Shown one piece after another: positions 34,901-43,340 of a stretch of 64,000 nucleotides of DNA (the first letter of the stretch is position 1; each line of letters begins with the position of its first letter). Location of the stretch: contig NZ_QASN01000020.1 in NCBI RefSeq assembly GCF_003052585.1, forward strand, positions 718,501 through 782,500, in the 5' to 3' direction. The notes beneath the pieces are model-generated. The model saw only the letters and a program-made list of their open reading frames with translations. It was not told the DNA's origin and did not search any database. A program made the translations under genes and the position numbers. This DNA comes from Pseudomonas mangrovi (lineage in GTDB: Bacteria > Pseudomonadota > Gammaproteobacteria > Pseudomonadales > Pseudomonadaceae).

Positions 34901-35437
34901 GTTGCGGTTGCGCTGCTCGCGCATCGCCCGTTCGGTATCCATGAGTTCATCAAATTCGGCGCGTACAGCGTCAACGATGCGCTTGCCGGCGCGCGAGGCG
35001 ACCAGCCCGGTGACGTCGCCGCCGTCCCGACGCAGGACGATGGCTTCGTCGGCGAACACTTCCCACTGCTCGAGCAGGCCACCGATTCGCTCGAGGCGCT
35101 CGTACTGCGCCGCTTCGGCGAGATTCCTGCTCGATAGCGCCTGCAGGTCGGCCAGAAGCAACGGTCGGCTCTTCTCGAAGTGATCAAGGAACCCCTCGTC
35201 CCCAGTGATCAGAAAACCGCGCATGCCGCTCTCGAGATCGACCACCATCTTCAGCGCGCTGTTGGCCGTGCGCAGGGTCTCGTCGGAGTTGGTCACCTCC
35301 TTAAGGACGCTCAGCAGATAGCCGATCAGCACCACGAAGAACACCGCACTGAGCAGGCCCACACCCAGTGGCAGGGTCACATGGCGGCTTAGAATCTTGC
35401 GAAATCTGTCTTCTTCCACGACGAAACCACGAGTCAT
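31970..35437 (-). CDS. Membrane hybrid histidine kinase: CHASE3-GAF-HisKA-HATPase-three receivers
   Basis: A 1155-residue inner-membrane sensor kinase. Membrane helices at about 22-45 and 184-206 flank a CHASE3-like helical periplasmic domain (ESGMRGFLITGDEGFLDHF). GAF follows (about 240-395), then a Glu/Gln-rich coiled coil (395-485), HisKA with His496 (ANMSHELRTPLN), HATPase (N box LLANAIKF, G boxes DTGIGI and GTGLGLSIS), and three receivers with acceptor residues near Asp813, Asp935 and Asp1082. The start at 35437 (MTRGFVVEED) has GGGA upstream and replaces a longer in-frame start 62 codons earlier. First gene of the operon with cheR, cheB and the receiver-kinase; the stimulus is unknown. 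Confidence 0.9.
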   Translation of the reverse strand: MTRGFVVEEDRFRKILSRHVTLPLGVGLLSAVFFVVLIGYLLSVLKEVTNSDETLRTANSALKMVVDLESGMRGFLITGDEGFLDHFEKSRPLLLADLQALSSRNLAEAAQYERLERIGGLLEQWEVFADEAIVLRRDGGDVTGLVASRAGKRIVDAVRAEFDELMDTERAMREQRNRNANRLTTLVIGLYLAFSLGFSLLLAFLGRRELQRLSNTYNQAMARQTEHAEELQEQAWLRTGQTELAEQVIGELELSEIGRKSLDYLAGYLGFSVGALYLREVGGSLRRIAGYGLTRAADALNQQLQVDEGLVGQAAREQRSIELQGLPAGYLKVSSGLGEGAAQSVLLVPTRSERRVNGVLELGFLRPLQERDRALLELLAGNLGMALESALFRQRLQEVLAETQQLNEELQVQQEELRSSNEALEEQSRILKESQAHLEAQQAELEQTNVQLAEQRDALDEKNTALGEVRVLLEQRAEELQRASRYKSEFLANMSHELRTPLNSSLILAKLLSENPQQNLSAEQVRFAESIYAAGNDLLNLINDILDISKVEAGKLELRPENTRVDRLVESLQGVFEPLAQDKSLQFSIDIAMDAPRKLYTDRQRIEQILKNLLANAIKFTERGEVSLGVAADPQGVRFEVRDTGIGIHPSQQEVIFDAFCQADGTTNRKFGGTGLGLSISRDLAHLLGGTISVSSVPGEGSCFTLVIPTQYVERDQPAPRSAAATQPATLPLPAMLPSEPVGDAWSIPRFADDRENKPFSGKTVLVIEDEPRFAQILYDLAHELEYNCLVAHGADDGLALANSHLPAAILLDMQLPDHSGLTVLQQLKENPRCRHIPVHVISVEDRMEAALHMGAIGYALKPTSREQLKDVFARLEAKLSQKVKRVLLVEDDARQRESIVHLIDDEDVEISAVATAGEALAQLRETIFDCMIIDLKLPDMQGNELLERMASEDICSFPPVIVYTGRNLTRDEEAELMKYSRSIIIKGARSPERLLDEVTLFLHKVESKLSGERQDMLRSARNRDKVLEDRRILLVDDDVRNIFALTSALEQKGARVEVARNGREALERLEQIEDIDLVLMDVMMPEMDGYEATRRIRLDPRWERLPIIAVTAKAMKDDQERCRQAGANDYLAKPIDLTRLFSLIRVWMPKLERI

Positions 35438-35693
35438 TCGTTTTCCCTGTTGAGTGGCGCGAGCCGGCGATTTTGCCCCAGCGAGGCGAGAATGGCATTC
35501 TTTTGCATCTGATGCGCACGTTCGTTCCAGCGTGCTTCGACTGTCGAGAATGCCGCTTGGTTCGCCAAACCGGCCACCAGAAGAAGACTTCGGCAACGTT
35601 TGTCCTGCCGCGCGGTCTGACACGCACGCCAGCTCGCATGGCCCAGAATCAAGACGGCGTTACCGCCCCACCTGACGGCACAAGGAGTCCGCC

Positions 35694-36095
35694 ATGAATT
35701 CGCGCAAATCCATCCTGGTTGTCGAAGACGATGACGTGGTCCGCATGCTGACCACCGATGTCCTCGAAGAACTGGGCTATCGGGTCGTCGCCGCAGCCGA
35801 CTCCACCGAGGCGCTGCACAGCCTCGACGTCGACCGTGACTTCGATCTGCTGATGACCGATGTAGGCCTGCCCGGCATGAGTGGGCATCAGCTCGCCGAA
35901 GCAGCACGCCGCCTCTATCCGCGCCTGCCGGTACTGTTCGCCAGCGGCTATGTGCAGGGCTCGCAGATAGAAAGTGGCAGCGAAATGGCCGGCAGCCAGC
36001 CCCTGGAAGGACCTCTCGGCGTCATCGGCAAACCCTTCACCCTCGACCAGCTTCGTGACAAGGTTGGCGAGATGCTCGCGACCGTCGAGCACTGA
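35694..36095 (+). CDS. Single-domain response regulator
   Basis: A 133-residue stand-alone receiver, like those attached to hybrid kinases. The acidic pocket is Glu11-Asp12-Asp13 (VVEDDDVV region), the phospho-acceptor is about Asp56 in LLMTDVGLPGMSG, and the conserved Ser/Lys are in LFASGY and GKPFTLDQL. No output domain. AGGAG lies before the ATG. It is divergent from the hybrid-kinase operon with 256 bases between starts, so it is the natural phosphate partner for that system or for the receiver-lacking CheB; this is inferred from position only. Confidence 0.88.
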   Translation: MNSRKSILVVEDDDVVRMLTTDVLEELGYRVVAAADSTEALHSLDVDRDFDLLMTDVGLPGMSGHQLAEAARRLYPRLPVLFASGYVQGSQIESGSEMAGSQPLEGPLGVIGKPFTLDQLRDKVGEMLATVEH

Positions 36096-36111
36096 ACGGC
36101 CAGCAACAAGA

Positions 36112-36129
36112 CTGTCACCGTTCCGTCGC
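36112..36129 (+). promoter_or_regulatory. Possible Pho box upstream of the phoX-like gene
   Basis: CTGTCAC, four bases, then CCGTCGC gives the 7-4-7 direct-repeat spacing of a PhoB site. The first repeat matches CTGTCA fully, the second only in part. It is 55 bases before the start of a PhoX-family gene, a classical phosphate-regulon member. The match is weak enough to need testing. Confidence 0.35.
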
Positions 36130-36183
36130 TTCGCTCCGTTAGCGTCAAGGTTCCGTGCAACCCTGACCTGAGGAGCTATGGCT

Positions 36184-38190
36184 ATGACCTGTGACCAGAA
36201 ACCCGAGCTGTTCGACAACGGCGATGAACTGCCGAGCAACCACTCCGCCAACCCGCATATCAGCGAGCTGATCGCCGGCCTCAAGCGCCGCCAGGTGGTC
36301 GCCGCTGGCGCCGCTGTCGGCGCACTCGGATTCCTCGGCACCGCACTGCCCGGCAGCGCCCAGGCTACCGATCTGAAACCGATCGCCAAGAAGGTTGCTG
36401 AGGCCATCAAGCGTCGGCGTGAACGCCTCGGTTTCCAGGCTGTTCCTGTGACTCGCGCCGACACCATCAGCGTACCCGCCGGTTATCGCGCCAAAGCCTT
36501 CATTCCCTGGGGCACCCCGCTCTGCGGCCGCTATCCGGCATTCCTCGAAGATGGCAGCAATAGCGCCCAGGACCAGGCCGAGCAGATCGGCATGCACCAC
36601 GACGGCATGCATTTCTTCCCCATCGACGGCAGCCGTGGCTACGGCAAGCGCAGCGACCACGGCCTGCTGGTGCTCAACCATGAGTACATCGAGCCCGGCA
36701 TGCTGCACCGCAACGGCCCGAGCGTAAGCAACGGCAAGCGCACCAGTGCCGACGAGGTGAAGAAGGAAATCAACGCCCACGGCGTGTCGGTGGTGGAAGT
36801 GCGTCGCGATGCCCGCGGCGAATGGAACCTCGCACCCAGCGCACGCAACCGTCGCATCACCGGTGCCACGCCGATGCGCATTGCCGGTCCGGCCCGCGGC
36901 CACGCGCTGATGCGCACCCGCTACAGCCCCGAAGGTCACGCTGCCCGCGGCACCCTGAACAACTGCGCCAATGGCTTCACGCCCTGGGGCACCTATCTGA
37001 CCTGCGAAGAGAACTGGGCGGGCTACTTCGCCACACGCGACAGCGAGCTGCCGCGCGAGCTGAGCCGTTACGGCGTGCGCGGCACCAGTCGCTACGGCTG
37101 GGATACCGTACCGGGCGACGAATTCGAACGCTTCGACCTGACCCGCAAGGGCGCAGACGCCCGTGACGACTATCGCAACGAAGCCAACCAGTTCGGCTGG
37201 ATCGTCGAAATCGACCCGTTCAACCCCGACGCCACCCCGGTCAAGCGCACCGCGCTGGGCCGCTTCGCCCATGAAGGTCTGGTGTTCGCGCCCGCGCGTC
37301 CGGGCAAGCGCGTGGTCTGCTATTCCGGCGATGACTCGCAGAACGAATACATCTACAAATTCGTCAGTAAGGGCCGCTACATCCCGGGCATGAGCAATGG
37401 CCGCCTGCTCGACGAAGGCACTCTTTACGTCGCGCGCTTCGAAGCCGGCAACCGCGGTCGCTGGCTGGCACTGGACATCCGCGACGAGAACTTCCGCCGC
37501 GCCTGTGCCGCCGCCGGTGTCAGCTTCGCCGACCAGGGCGAGGTGCTGATCAACACCCGCCTGGCCGCCGACATCGTCGGCGCCACCAAGATGGATCGAC
37601 CGGAATGGGGCGCCATCAATCCGGACACCGGCGACGTCTACTTCACCCTGACCAACAACAGCAGCCGCACCCAGCCCGACCCGGCCAACCCGCGTGCCGC
37701 CAATCCCTACGGCCATATCATCCGCTGGCGCGAAGCCAGCAGCGATCACGCTGGCAACCTGTTTGCCTGGGACATCTACCAGTTCGCCGGTCCCGAAGGC
37801 GAAGGCAAGGGCCCCAAGGGCAAGCCGCTGACCGCCGCCAACATCTACGCCAGCCCCGATGGCCTCTGGTTCGACGAGGATGGACGCCTGTGGATCCAGA
37901 CCGACATGAGTGGCAGCCAGCTGGCCGCCGGCCCGTTCGGCAACAACCAGATGTTGATCAGCGATCCGAAGACCGGCGAGACCAAGCGTTTTCTGGTCGG
38001 TCCGGTCGGCGCTGAAGTCACCGGCATCACCGCGACGCCGGATTTCCGCACCTTGTTCGTCAACATCCAGCATCCGGGCGAAGGATCGACCCCGGGCGAT
38101 CTGCGCAGCGTCTGGCCGGATGGCGCCGGCAAGCGACCGCGCTCGGCGACCGTGGTCATCACCCGCGAGGACGGCAAGCGCCTGCTGTAA
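36184..38190 (+). CDS. PhoX-family (DUF839) phosphatase, probable Tat export
   Basis: A 668-residue protein of the PhoX/DUF839 family, calcium- and iron-dependent alkaline phosphatases. After about 30 polar residues comes LKRRQVVAAGAAVGALGFLG, a twin-arginine-type signal in the internal place usual for PhoX. The beta-propeller body contains GTYLTCEENWAGYF, whose cysteine matches the active-site cysteine of the family, and NHEYIEPGML. The ATG at 36184 is favoured over 36178 because AGGAG is only two bases from the latter. It is monocistronic. Some DUF839 proteins have no proven phosphatase activity, so the substrate is uncertain. Confidence 0.82.
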   Translation: MTCDQKPELFDNGDELPSNHSANPHISELIAGLKRRQVVAAGAAVGALGFLGTALPGSAQATDLKPIAKKVAEAIKRRRERLGFQAVPVTRADTISVPAGYRAKAFIPWGTPLCGRYPAFLEDGSNSAQDQAEQIGMHHDGMHFFPIDGSRGYGKRSDHGLLVLNHEYIEPGMLHRNGPSVSNGKRTSADEVKKEINAHGVSVVEVRRDARGEWNLAPSARNRRITGATPMRIAGPARGHALMRTRYSPEGHAARGTLNNCANGFTPWGTYLTCEENWAGYFATRDSELPRELSRYGVRGTSRYGWDTVPGDEFERFDLTRKGADARDDYRNEANQFGWIVEIDPFNPDATPVKRTALGRFAHEGLVFAPARPGKRVVCYSGDDSQNEYIYKFVSKGRYIPGMSNGRLLDEGTLYVARFEAGNRGRWLALDIRDENFRRACAAAGVSFADQGEVLINTRLAADIVGATKMDRPEWGAINPDTGDVYFTLTNNSSRTQPDPANPRAANPYGHIIRWREASSDHAGNLFAWDIYQFAGPEGEGKGPKGKPLTAANIYASPDGLWFDEDGRLWIQTDMSGSQLAAGPFGNNQMLISDPKTGETKRFLVGPVGAEVTGITATPDFRTLFVNIQHPGEGSTPGDLRSVWPDGAGKRPRSATVVITREDGKRLL

Positions 38191-38338
38191 GCCGACTGCA
38201 CAAGCCCAGGGATGGGCAGCGCAGCGTCTGTTTCGCGGATCACGGAACCGCGACGCGCTGTCGGAGGTCTGCTTGCAGGCATTCGGCAGCGCGTCTTTTC
38301 AGGCGCGGAAACTTTTGACATATTCTGTAACATGGCTT

Positions 38339-38367
38339 TTGCTTCCTCTCGCCCAAGCGCCTAGAAT
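38339..38367 (+). promoter_or_regulatory. Probable promoter of the nuo operon
   Basis: TTGCTT (38339-38344) and TAGAAT (38362-38367) are separated by 17 bases, 80 bases before nuoA. A second -35-like TTGACA lies at 38315-38320 but lacks a good -10. The 256 bases between phoX and nuoA hold no gene that I can support. Confidence 0.45.
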
Positions 38368-38446
38368 GCAGCCCCTAGCCTGAGAGGTATCCGGTACGAC
38401 CGGAGCCCCATAACTATTAGCCGCATCTTCGTCCAGGAGCGCCGGC

Positions 38447-38863
38447 ATGCCTGCGGAAGTTGTATCGCCCCTGTCGCACCATTGGGGCTTCGCTGTTTTC
38501 CTGCTTGGAGTCTTCGGTCTCTGCGCCTTCATGATGGGCGCCTCCAGCCTGCTCGGCAGCAAGGCCTTCGGCCGCAGCAAGAACCAGCCATTCGAATCCG
38601 GCATGCTTCCCACAGGCGGCTCCCGCCTGCGTTTCTCCGCCAAGTTCTATCTCGTCGCGATGCTCTTCGTGATCTTCGACGTCGAAGCCCTGTTTCTCTT
38701 CGCCTGGGCCGTCTCCGTTCGCGAAAGCGGTGCGTACGGCCTGATCGGAGCTACCGTTTTCATAACCATTCTGTTCGCGGGTCTTGTCTACGAGGCAGCC
38801 ATCGGTGCGCTGGATTGGGCACCGGAGGCGCGCCGCAAGCGGCAGGCGAAGCTGAAACAATGA
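38447..38863 (+). CDS. nuoA: NADH-quinone oxidoreductase subunit A
   Basis: A 138-residue membrane subunit with three helices, next to the quinone-channel subunit NuoH in complex I. The loop [30 protein letters not shown], cited only to locate it, carries the conserved ESG and RFSAKFY stretch, and [12 protein letters not shown] is the acidic second helix. The ribosome site is CAGGAGCG before the ATG. First gene of nuoA-N. It catalyses no reaction itself but is needed for proton coupling. Confidence 0.96.
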   Translation: MPAEVVSPLSHHWGFAVFLLGVFGLCAFMMGASSLLGSKAFGRSKNQPFESGMLPTGGSRLRFSAKFYLVAMLFVIFDVEALFLFAWAVSVRESGAYGLIGATVFITILFAGLVYEAAIGALDWAPEARRKRQAKLKQ

Positions 38864-38873
38864 GGCTTTGGCG

Positions 38874-39548
38874 ATGCAATACAAACTTACCCGGATCGAT
38901 CCGGATGCGGTCAATGACCAGTATCCGATCGGCCAGCGGGAGACGCTGTCCGATCCCCTAGAGGATCAGGTCCACCGCAATATCTACATGGGCAAGCTGG
39001 AAGACACCCTGCGCGGTGCGGTCAACTGGGGACGCAAGAACTCCCTCTGGCCGTACAACTTCGGGCTCTCCTGCTGCTACGTGGAGATGACCACCGCCTT
39101 CACCGCACCCCACGACATCGCCCGCTTCGGTGCCGAGGTCATTCGTGCGTCACCCCGCCAGGCCGATTTCATGGTCATCGCCGGCACCTGCTTCATCAAG
39201 ATGGCGCCGGTCATCCAGCGCCTCTATGAGCAGATGCTCGAACCCAAGTGGGTCATTTCCATGGGTTCCTGCGCCAACTCCGGCGGCATGTATGACATCT
39301 ACTCGGTCGTTCAGGGGGTCGACAAGTTCCTTCCGGTCGACGTCTACGTGCCCGGCTGCCCGCCCCGCCCCGAGGCTTTCCTGCAGGCGCTGATGCTGCT
39401 GCAGGAGTCCATCGGCAAGGAGCGCCGCCCACTATCCTGGGTAGTGGGCGACCAGGGTGTCTACCGTGCCGAGATGCCATCGCAGCGCGAGCAGCGCCGC
39501 GAGCAGCGCATCGCCGTCACCAACCTGCGCAGCCCCGACGACGTCTGA
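38874..39548 (+). CDS. nuoB: NADH-quinone oxidoreductase subunit B
   Basis: A 224-residue peripheral-arm subunit that holds cluster N2, the last iron-sulfur centre before quinone. Its four cysteines are visible: Cys67 and Cys68 in tandem ([10 protein letters not shown]), Cys133 ([10 protein letters not shown]) and Cys162 (VPGCPPRPE). The start at 38874 ([11 protein letters not shown]) has GAGG eight bases upstream and is preferred to a TTG two codons earlier. The C-terminal 20 residues are Arg/Gln-rich (QREQRREQR). It faces NuoD at the quinone site. Confidence 0.96.
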   Translation: MQYKLTRIDPDAVNDQYPIGQRETLSDPLEDQVHRNIYMGKLEDTLRGAVNWGRKNSLWPYNFGLSCCYVEMTTAFTAPHDIARFGAEVIRASPRQADFMVIAGTCFIKMAPVIQRLYEQMLEPKWVISMGSCANSGGMYDIYSVVQGVDKFLPVDVYVPGCPPRPEAFLQALMLLQESIGKERRPLSWVVGDQGVYRAEMPSQREQRREQRIAVTNLRSPDDV

Positions 39549-39603
39549 ATCCGGCCGCAAGGCCAGAGCTCTTTCCGCACGTTCACCGATAGCGACCGAG
39601 AAC

Positions 39604-41385
39604 ATGACCGCTGACAGCGCGCTGTACATTCCGCCGTACACCTCCGATGACCCGGAAGTCGTCACCGAACTCAATGCCCGCTTCGGCGCGGGCAGCTTCA
39701 CCGTGCAGGACACCCGCACCGGCATGCCGGTGCTCTGGGTCGAGCGCGCCCGTCTGATCGAGGTACTCAGGTTCCTGCGCGAGCTGCCGCGTCCGTACGT
39801 GATGCTCTACGACCTGCATGGTGTCGACGAGCGCCTGCGCACCCAACGCCGCGGTCTGCCGGACGCCGACTTCACGGTGTTCTATCACCTGATGTCGCTG
39901 GAGCGTAACAGCGACCTGATGATCAAGGTCGCATTGGCCGAGTCCGACCTCGAGCTGCCCAGCGTCACCAGCATCTGGCCCAACGCCAACTGGTACGAGC
40001 GCGAGGTCTGGGATCTCTACGGCATCAGTTTCAAGGGCCATCCACACCTGACCCGGATCATGATGCCGCCGACCTGGGAAGGTCATCCGCTGCGCAAGGA
40101 CTACCCGGCACGCGCCACCGAGTTCGATCCTTTCAGCCTCACGCTGGCCAAGCAGGAGCTGGAGGAGGAAGCCGCGCGGTTCCGCCCCGAAGACTGGGGC
40201 ATGCAGCGCGGCAACGAACACAGCGACTACATGTTCCTCAACCTGGGACCCAACCACCCCTCGGCCCATGGCGCCTTCCGCATCGTGCTGCAGCTGGATG
40301 GCGAAGAGATCGTCGATTGCGTGCCGGACATCGGCTACCACCACCGCGGCGCCGAGAAGATGGCCGAGCGCCAGAGCTGGCACAGCTTCATCCCCTACAC
40401 CGACCGCATCGACTACCTCGGCGGGGTGATGAACAACCTGCCTTATGTGCTGGCGGTGGAAAAGCTCGCCGGCATCCGCGTGCCGGACCGGGTCGACTTC
40501 ATCCGGGTGATGCTCGCCGAATTCTTCCGCATCACCAGCCACCTGCTGTTCCTCGGCACCTACATCCAGGATGTGGGCGCGATGACACCGGTGTTCTTCA
40601 CCTTCACCGACCGCCAGCGTGCCTACAAGGTGATCGAGGCCATCACCGGCTTCCGCCTGCACCCGGCCTGGTACCGTATCGGCGGCGTCGCCCACGACCT
40701 GCCGCGCGGCTGGGACAGGCTGGTCAAGGAGTTCGTCGACTGGCTGCCCAAGCGCCTCGACGAGTACGAAAAGGCCGCGCTGAAGAACAGCATCCTCAAG
40801 GGTCGCACCATCGGCGTGGCTGCCTACAACACCCGCGAGGCGCTGGAATGGGGCGTCACCGGCGCCGGCCTGCGCGCCACCGGCTGCGATTTCGACCTGC
40901 GCAAGGCGCGCCCCTATTCCGGCTATCAGCACTTCGATTTCGAGGTGCCGTTGGCGGTCAATGGCGATGCCTACGACCGCTGCATCGTTCGCGTCGAGGA
41001 GATGCGCCAGAGCATCCGCATCATCGAGCAGTGCATGAAGAACATGCCCGAGGGCCCGTACAAGGCGGACCATCCGCTGACCACGCCGCCGCCCAAGGAG
41101 CGCACCCTGCAGCACATCGAGACCCTGATCACCCACTTCCTGCAGGTGTCCTGGGGCCCGGTGATGCCGGCCAACGAGTCGTTCCAGATGATCGAGGCGA
41201 CCAAGGGCATCAACAGCTACTACCTGACCAGCGACGGCAGCACCATGAGCTACCGCACGCGCATCCGCACGCCCAGCTTCCCGCACCTGCAGCAGATTCC
41301 CTCGGTGATCCGCGGCAGCATGGTCGCGGACCTGATCGCCTACCTGGGCAGCATCGATTTCGTCATGGCCGACGTGGACCGCTGA
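39604..41385 (+). CDS. nuoC: NADH-quinone oxidoreductase fused subunit C/D
   Basis: A 593-residue fusion of the 30-kDa (NuoC) and 49-kDa (NuoD) subunits, the normal state in Pseudomonas and E. coli. The NuoC part (residues 1 to about 185) includes [20 protein letters not shown]. The NuoD part begins with [22 protein letters not shown] and contains [18 protein letters not shown] and the C-terminal [26 protein letters not shown]; these long stretches are cited partly. NuoD provides the quinone-binding tyrosine and histidine near the start of its domain (SAHG loop). The start at 39604 matches the conserved [11 protein letters not shown]. Confidence 0.95.
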   Translation: MTADSALYIPPYTSDDPEVVTELNARFGAGSFTVQDTRTGMPVLWVERARLIEVLRFLRELPRPYVMLYDLHGVDERLRTQRRGLPDADFTVFYHLMSLERNSDLMIKVALAESDLELPSVTSIWPNANWYEREVWDLYGISFKGHPHLTRIMMPPTWEGHPLRKDYPARATEFDPFSLTLAKQELEEEAARFRPEDWGMQRGNEHSDYMFLNLGPNHPSAHGAFRIVLQLDGEEIVDCVPDIGYHHRGAEKMAERQSWHSFIPYTDRIDYLGGVMNNLPYVLAVEKLAGIRVPDRVDFIRVMLAEFFRITSHLLFLGTYIQDVGAMTPVFFTFTDRQRAYKVIEAITGFRLHPAWYRIGGVAHDLPRGWDRLVKEFVDWLPKRLDEYEKAALKNSILKGRTIGVAAYNTREALEWGVTGAGLRATGCDFDLRKARPYSGYQHFDFEVPLAVNGDAYDRCIVRVEEMRQSIRIIEQCMKNMPEGPYKADHPLTTPPPKERTLQHIETLITHFLQVSWGPVMPANESFQMIEATKGINSYYLTSDGSTMSYRTRIRTPSFPHLQQIPSVIRGSMVADLIAYLGSIDFVMADVDR

Positions 41386-41386
41386 T

Positions 41387-41887
41387 ATGACCATCACGAC
41401 CCTGATCCAGACCGACCGTTTCGCCCTGAGCGACGCCGAGCGCGCCGCCATCGAACACGAGATGCATCACTACGAAGACCCGCGTGCGGCGAGCATCGAG
41501 GCGCTGAAGATCGTGCAGAAGGCGCGCGGCTGGGTGCCTGACGGCGCCGCCGATGCCATCGGCGCGATCCTCGGCATTCCGGCGAGCGACGTCGAAGGGG
41601 TGGCCACCTTCTATAGCCAGATCTTCCGCCAGCCGGTGGGCCGCCACATCATCCGCGTCTGCGACAGCATGACCTGCTACATCGGCGGCCACGAGTCGAT
41701 CCTCGAGGCCATCCAGAAGCAGCTCGGCATCGCCCCCGGCCAGACCACCGGTGACAACCGCTTCACCCTGATCCCGGTGTGCTGCCTGGGCAACTGCGAC
41801 AAGGCCCCGGCGCTGATGATCGACGATGACACCTACGGCAACGCCAGCGCCGCCGAGATCGCCAGCCTGCTGGAGGCCTACGCATGA
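41387..41887 (+). CDS. nuoE: NADH-quinone oxidoreductase subunit E
   Basis: A 166-residue thioredoxin-like subunit carrying the [2Fe-2S] cluster N1a. Ligands are Cys92 and Cys97 ([11 protein letters not shown]) and Cys133 and Cys137 ([10 protein letters not shown]), the same spacing as in E. coli. The helical N-terminal domain (to about residue 80) contacts NuoF. One base separates it from nuoCD, and its stop overlaps the nuoF start by four bases. It forms the NADH-oxidising module with NuoF and NuoG. Confidence 0.96.
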   Translation: MTITTLIQTDRFALSDAERAAIEHEMHHYEDPRAASIEALKIVQKARGWVPDGAADAIGAILGIPASDVEGVATFYSQIFRQPVGRHIIRVCDSMTCYIGGHESILEAIQKQLGIAPGQTTGDNRFTLIPVCCLGNCDKAPALMIDDDTYGNASAAEIASLLEAYA

Positions 41888-43227
41888 AGACGCTCGCCTC
41901 CATCGGCCCGATCAACCGCATCGAAAGAAGCGAAGAAACCCATCCGCTGACCTGGCGCCTGCGCGATGACGGCCAGCCGGTCTGGCTCGACGAATACCAG
42001 CGCACCAACGGCTATGCCGCCGCGCGCAAGGCACTGACCGAGATGGCCCAGGCCGACATCGTCCAGCAGGTCAAGGACGCCGGGCTCAAAGGTCGCGGCG
42101 GCGCCGGCTTCCCCACCGGGGTGAAGTGGGGCCTGATGCCGGCCGACGAGTCGCTGAACATCCGTTACCTGCTGTGCAACGCCGACGAGATGGAGCCCAA
42201 CACCTGGAAGGACCGCCTGCTGATGGAGCAGCTGCCACACCTGCTGGTGGAAGGCATGCTGATCAGCGCGCGGGCGCTCAAGGCCTATCGCGGCTACATC
42301 TTCCTGCGCGGCGAGTACGTCGATGCTGCCGCCAATCTCAATCGCGCCATCGATGAAGCCAAGGCTGCCGGCCTGCTGGGCAAGAACATCCTTGGCTCGG
42401 GTTTCGATTTCGAGCTGTTCGTGCACACCGGCGCCGGGCGCTACATCTGCGGCGAGGAAACCGCGCTGATCAACTCGCTGGAAGGCCGCCGCGCCAACCC
42501 GCGGGCCAAGCCGCCCTTCCCCGCCGCCGTCGGCGTATGGGGCAAGCCGACCTGCGTCAACAACGTCGAGACCCTGTGCAACGTGCCGGCCATCGTCGGT
42601 CAGGGTGTGGACTGGTACAAGTCGCTGGCGCGTCCCGGCAGTGAGGACATGGGCACCAAGCTGATGGGCTTTTCCGGCAAGGTGAAGAACCCCGGCATCT
42701 GGGAGCTGCCCTTCGGCATCAGCGCCCGCGAGCTGTTCGAGGACTACGCCGGCGGCATGCGCGACGGCTACCGGCTCAAATGCTGGCAGCCCGGCGGCGC
42801 CGGTACCGGCTTCCTGCTGCCCGAACACCTGGACGCACAGATGTATGCCGCAGGCGTCGCCAAGTTCGGCACGCGCATGGGCACCGGGCTGGCGCTGGCG
42901 GTGGATCACACGGTCAACATGGTGTCCCTGCTGCGCAACATGGAAGAGTTCTTCGCCCGCGAGTCCTGCGGCTGGTGCACACCCTGTCGCGACGGCCTGC
43001 CCTGGAGCGTGAAGACCCTGCGCGCGCTGGAGCGCGGCCAGGGCACGGCCCAGGACATCGAGGTACTGCTGGGGCTGGTCGAGTTCCTCGGTCCGGGCAA
43101 GACCTTCTGCGCCCATGCACCGGGAGCGGTGGAGCCGCTGGGCAGCGCGATCAAGTATTTCCGCCCCGAGTTCGAGGCCGGCGTCGCACGTGGTGAGGCT
43201 GCCCTCACCAGCGGAGCACCGGCATGA
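41884..43227 (+). CDS. nuoF: NADH-quinone oxidoreductase subunit F (NADH-binding)
   Basis: A 447-residue flavoprotein that binds NADH and FMN and holds cluster N3. The FMN/NADH segment is [17 protein letters not shown], followed by the acidic [13 protein letters not shown] and [19 protein letters not shown]. The [4Fe-4S] ligands are in [12 protein letters not shown] and TFCAHAPGA. The start overlaps nuoE (ATGA). The 113-base gap to nuoG is the largest in the operon and contains a short ORF at 43224-43325. Confidence 0.97.
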   Translation: MKTLASIGPINRIERSEETHPLTWRLRDDGQPVWLDEYQRTNGYAAARKALTEMAQADIVQQVKDAGLKGRGGAGFPTGVKWGLMPADESLNIRYLLCNADEMEPNTWKDRLLMEQLPHLLVEGMLISARALKAYRGYIFLRGEYVDAAANLNRAIDEAKAAGLLGKNILGSGFDFELFVHTGAGRYICGEETALINSLEGRRANPRAKPPFPAAVGVWGKPTCVNNVETLCNVPAIVGQGVDWYKSLARPGSEDMGTKLMGFSGKVKNPGIWELPFGISARELFEDYAGGMRDGYRLKCWQPGGAGTGFLLPEHLDAQMYAAGVAKFGTRMGTGLALAVDHTVNMVSLLRNMEEFFARESCGWCTPCRDGLPWSVKTLRALERGQGTAQDIEVLLGLVEFLGPGKTFCAHAPGAVEPLGSAIKYFRPEFEAGVARGEAALTSGAPA

Positions 43228-43325
43228 AGAAGCGCCTGCAGCGGGAAGTTGGCCTGTGCCATTGCCCCGCCGCGCGCTGCGTCACGCACCTGAATTCCCT
43301 TAGCCACACCCGCTTGCGCGGGTAA
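43224..43325 (+). CDS. Short uncharacterised ORF between nuoF and nuoG
   Basis: A 33-codon frame starts with ATGA overlapping the nuoF stop and ends at TAA 43323-43325, 15 bases before nuoG. It reads [10 protein letters not shown], then [12 protein letters not shown], with three cysteines and two histidines closely spaced. A CCCGC-TTGC-GCGGG hairpin sits at its end (43308-43321). It may be a translated small protein, a coupling device for nuoG or chance; there is no homology evidence. Confidence 0.2.
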   Translation: MKKRLQREVGLCHCPAARCVTHLNSLSHTRLRG

Positions 43326-43340
43326 GAAGAAAAAAGACCC

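Noticed and set aside
29378..35437. Reading the CheR/CheB cluster as a chemotaxis operon
   Set aside because: There is no chemoreceptor, CheA, CheW or flagellar gene in the window, and CheB lacks its receiver.
38315..38320. TTGACA upstream of nuoA as the main -35
   Set aside because: No acceptable -10 lies 16-18 bases downstream; the TTGCTT/TAGAAT pair at 38339-38367 is better.
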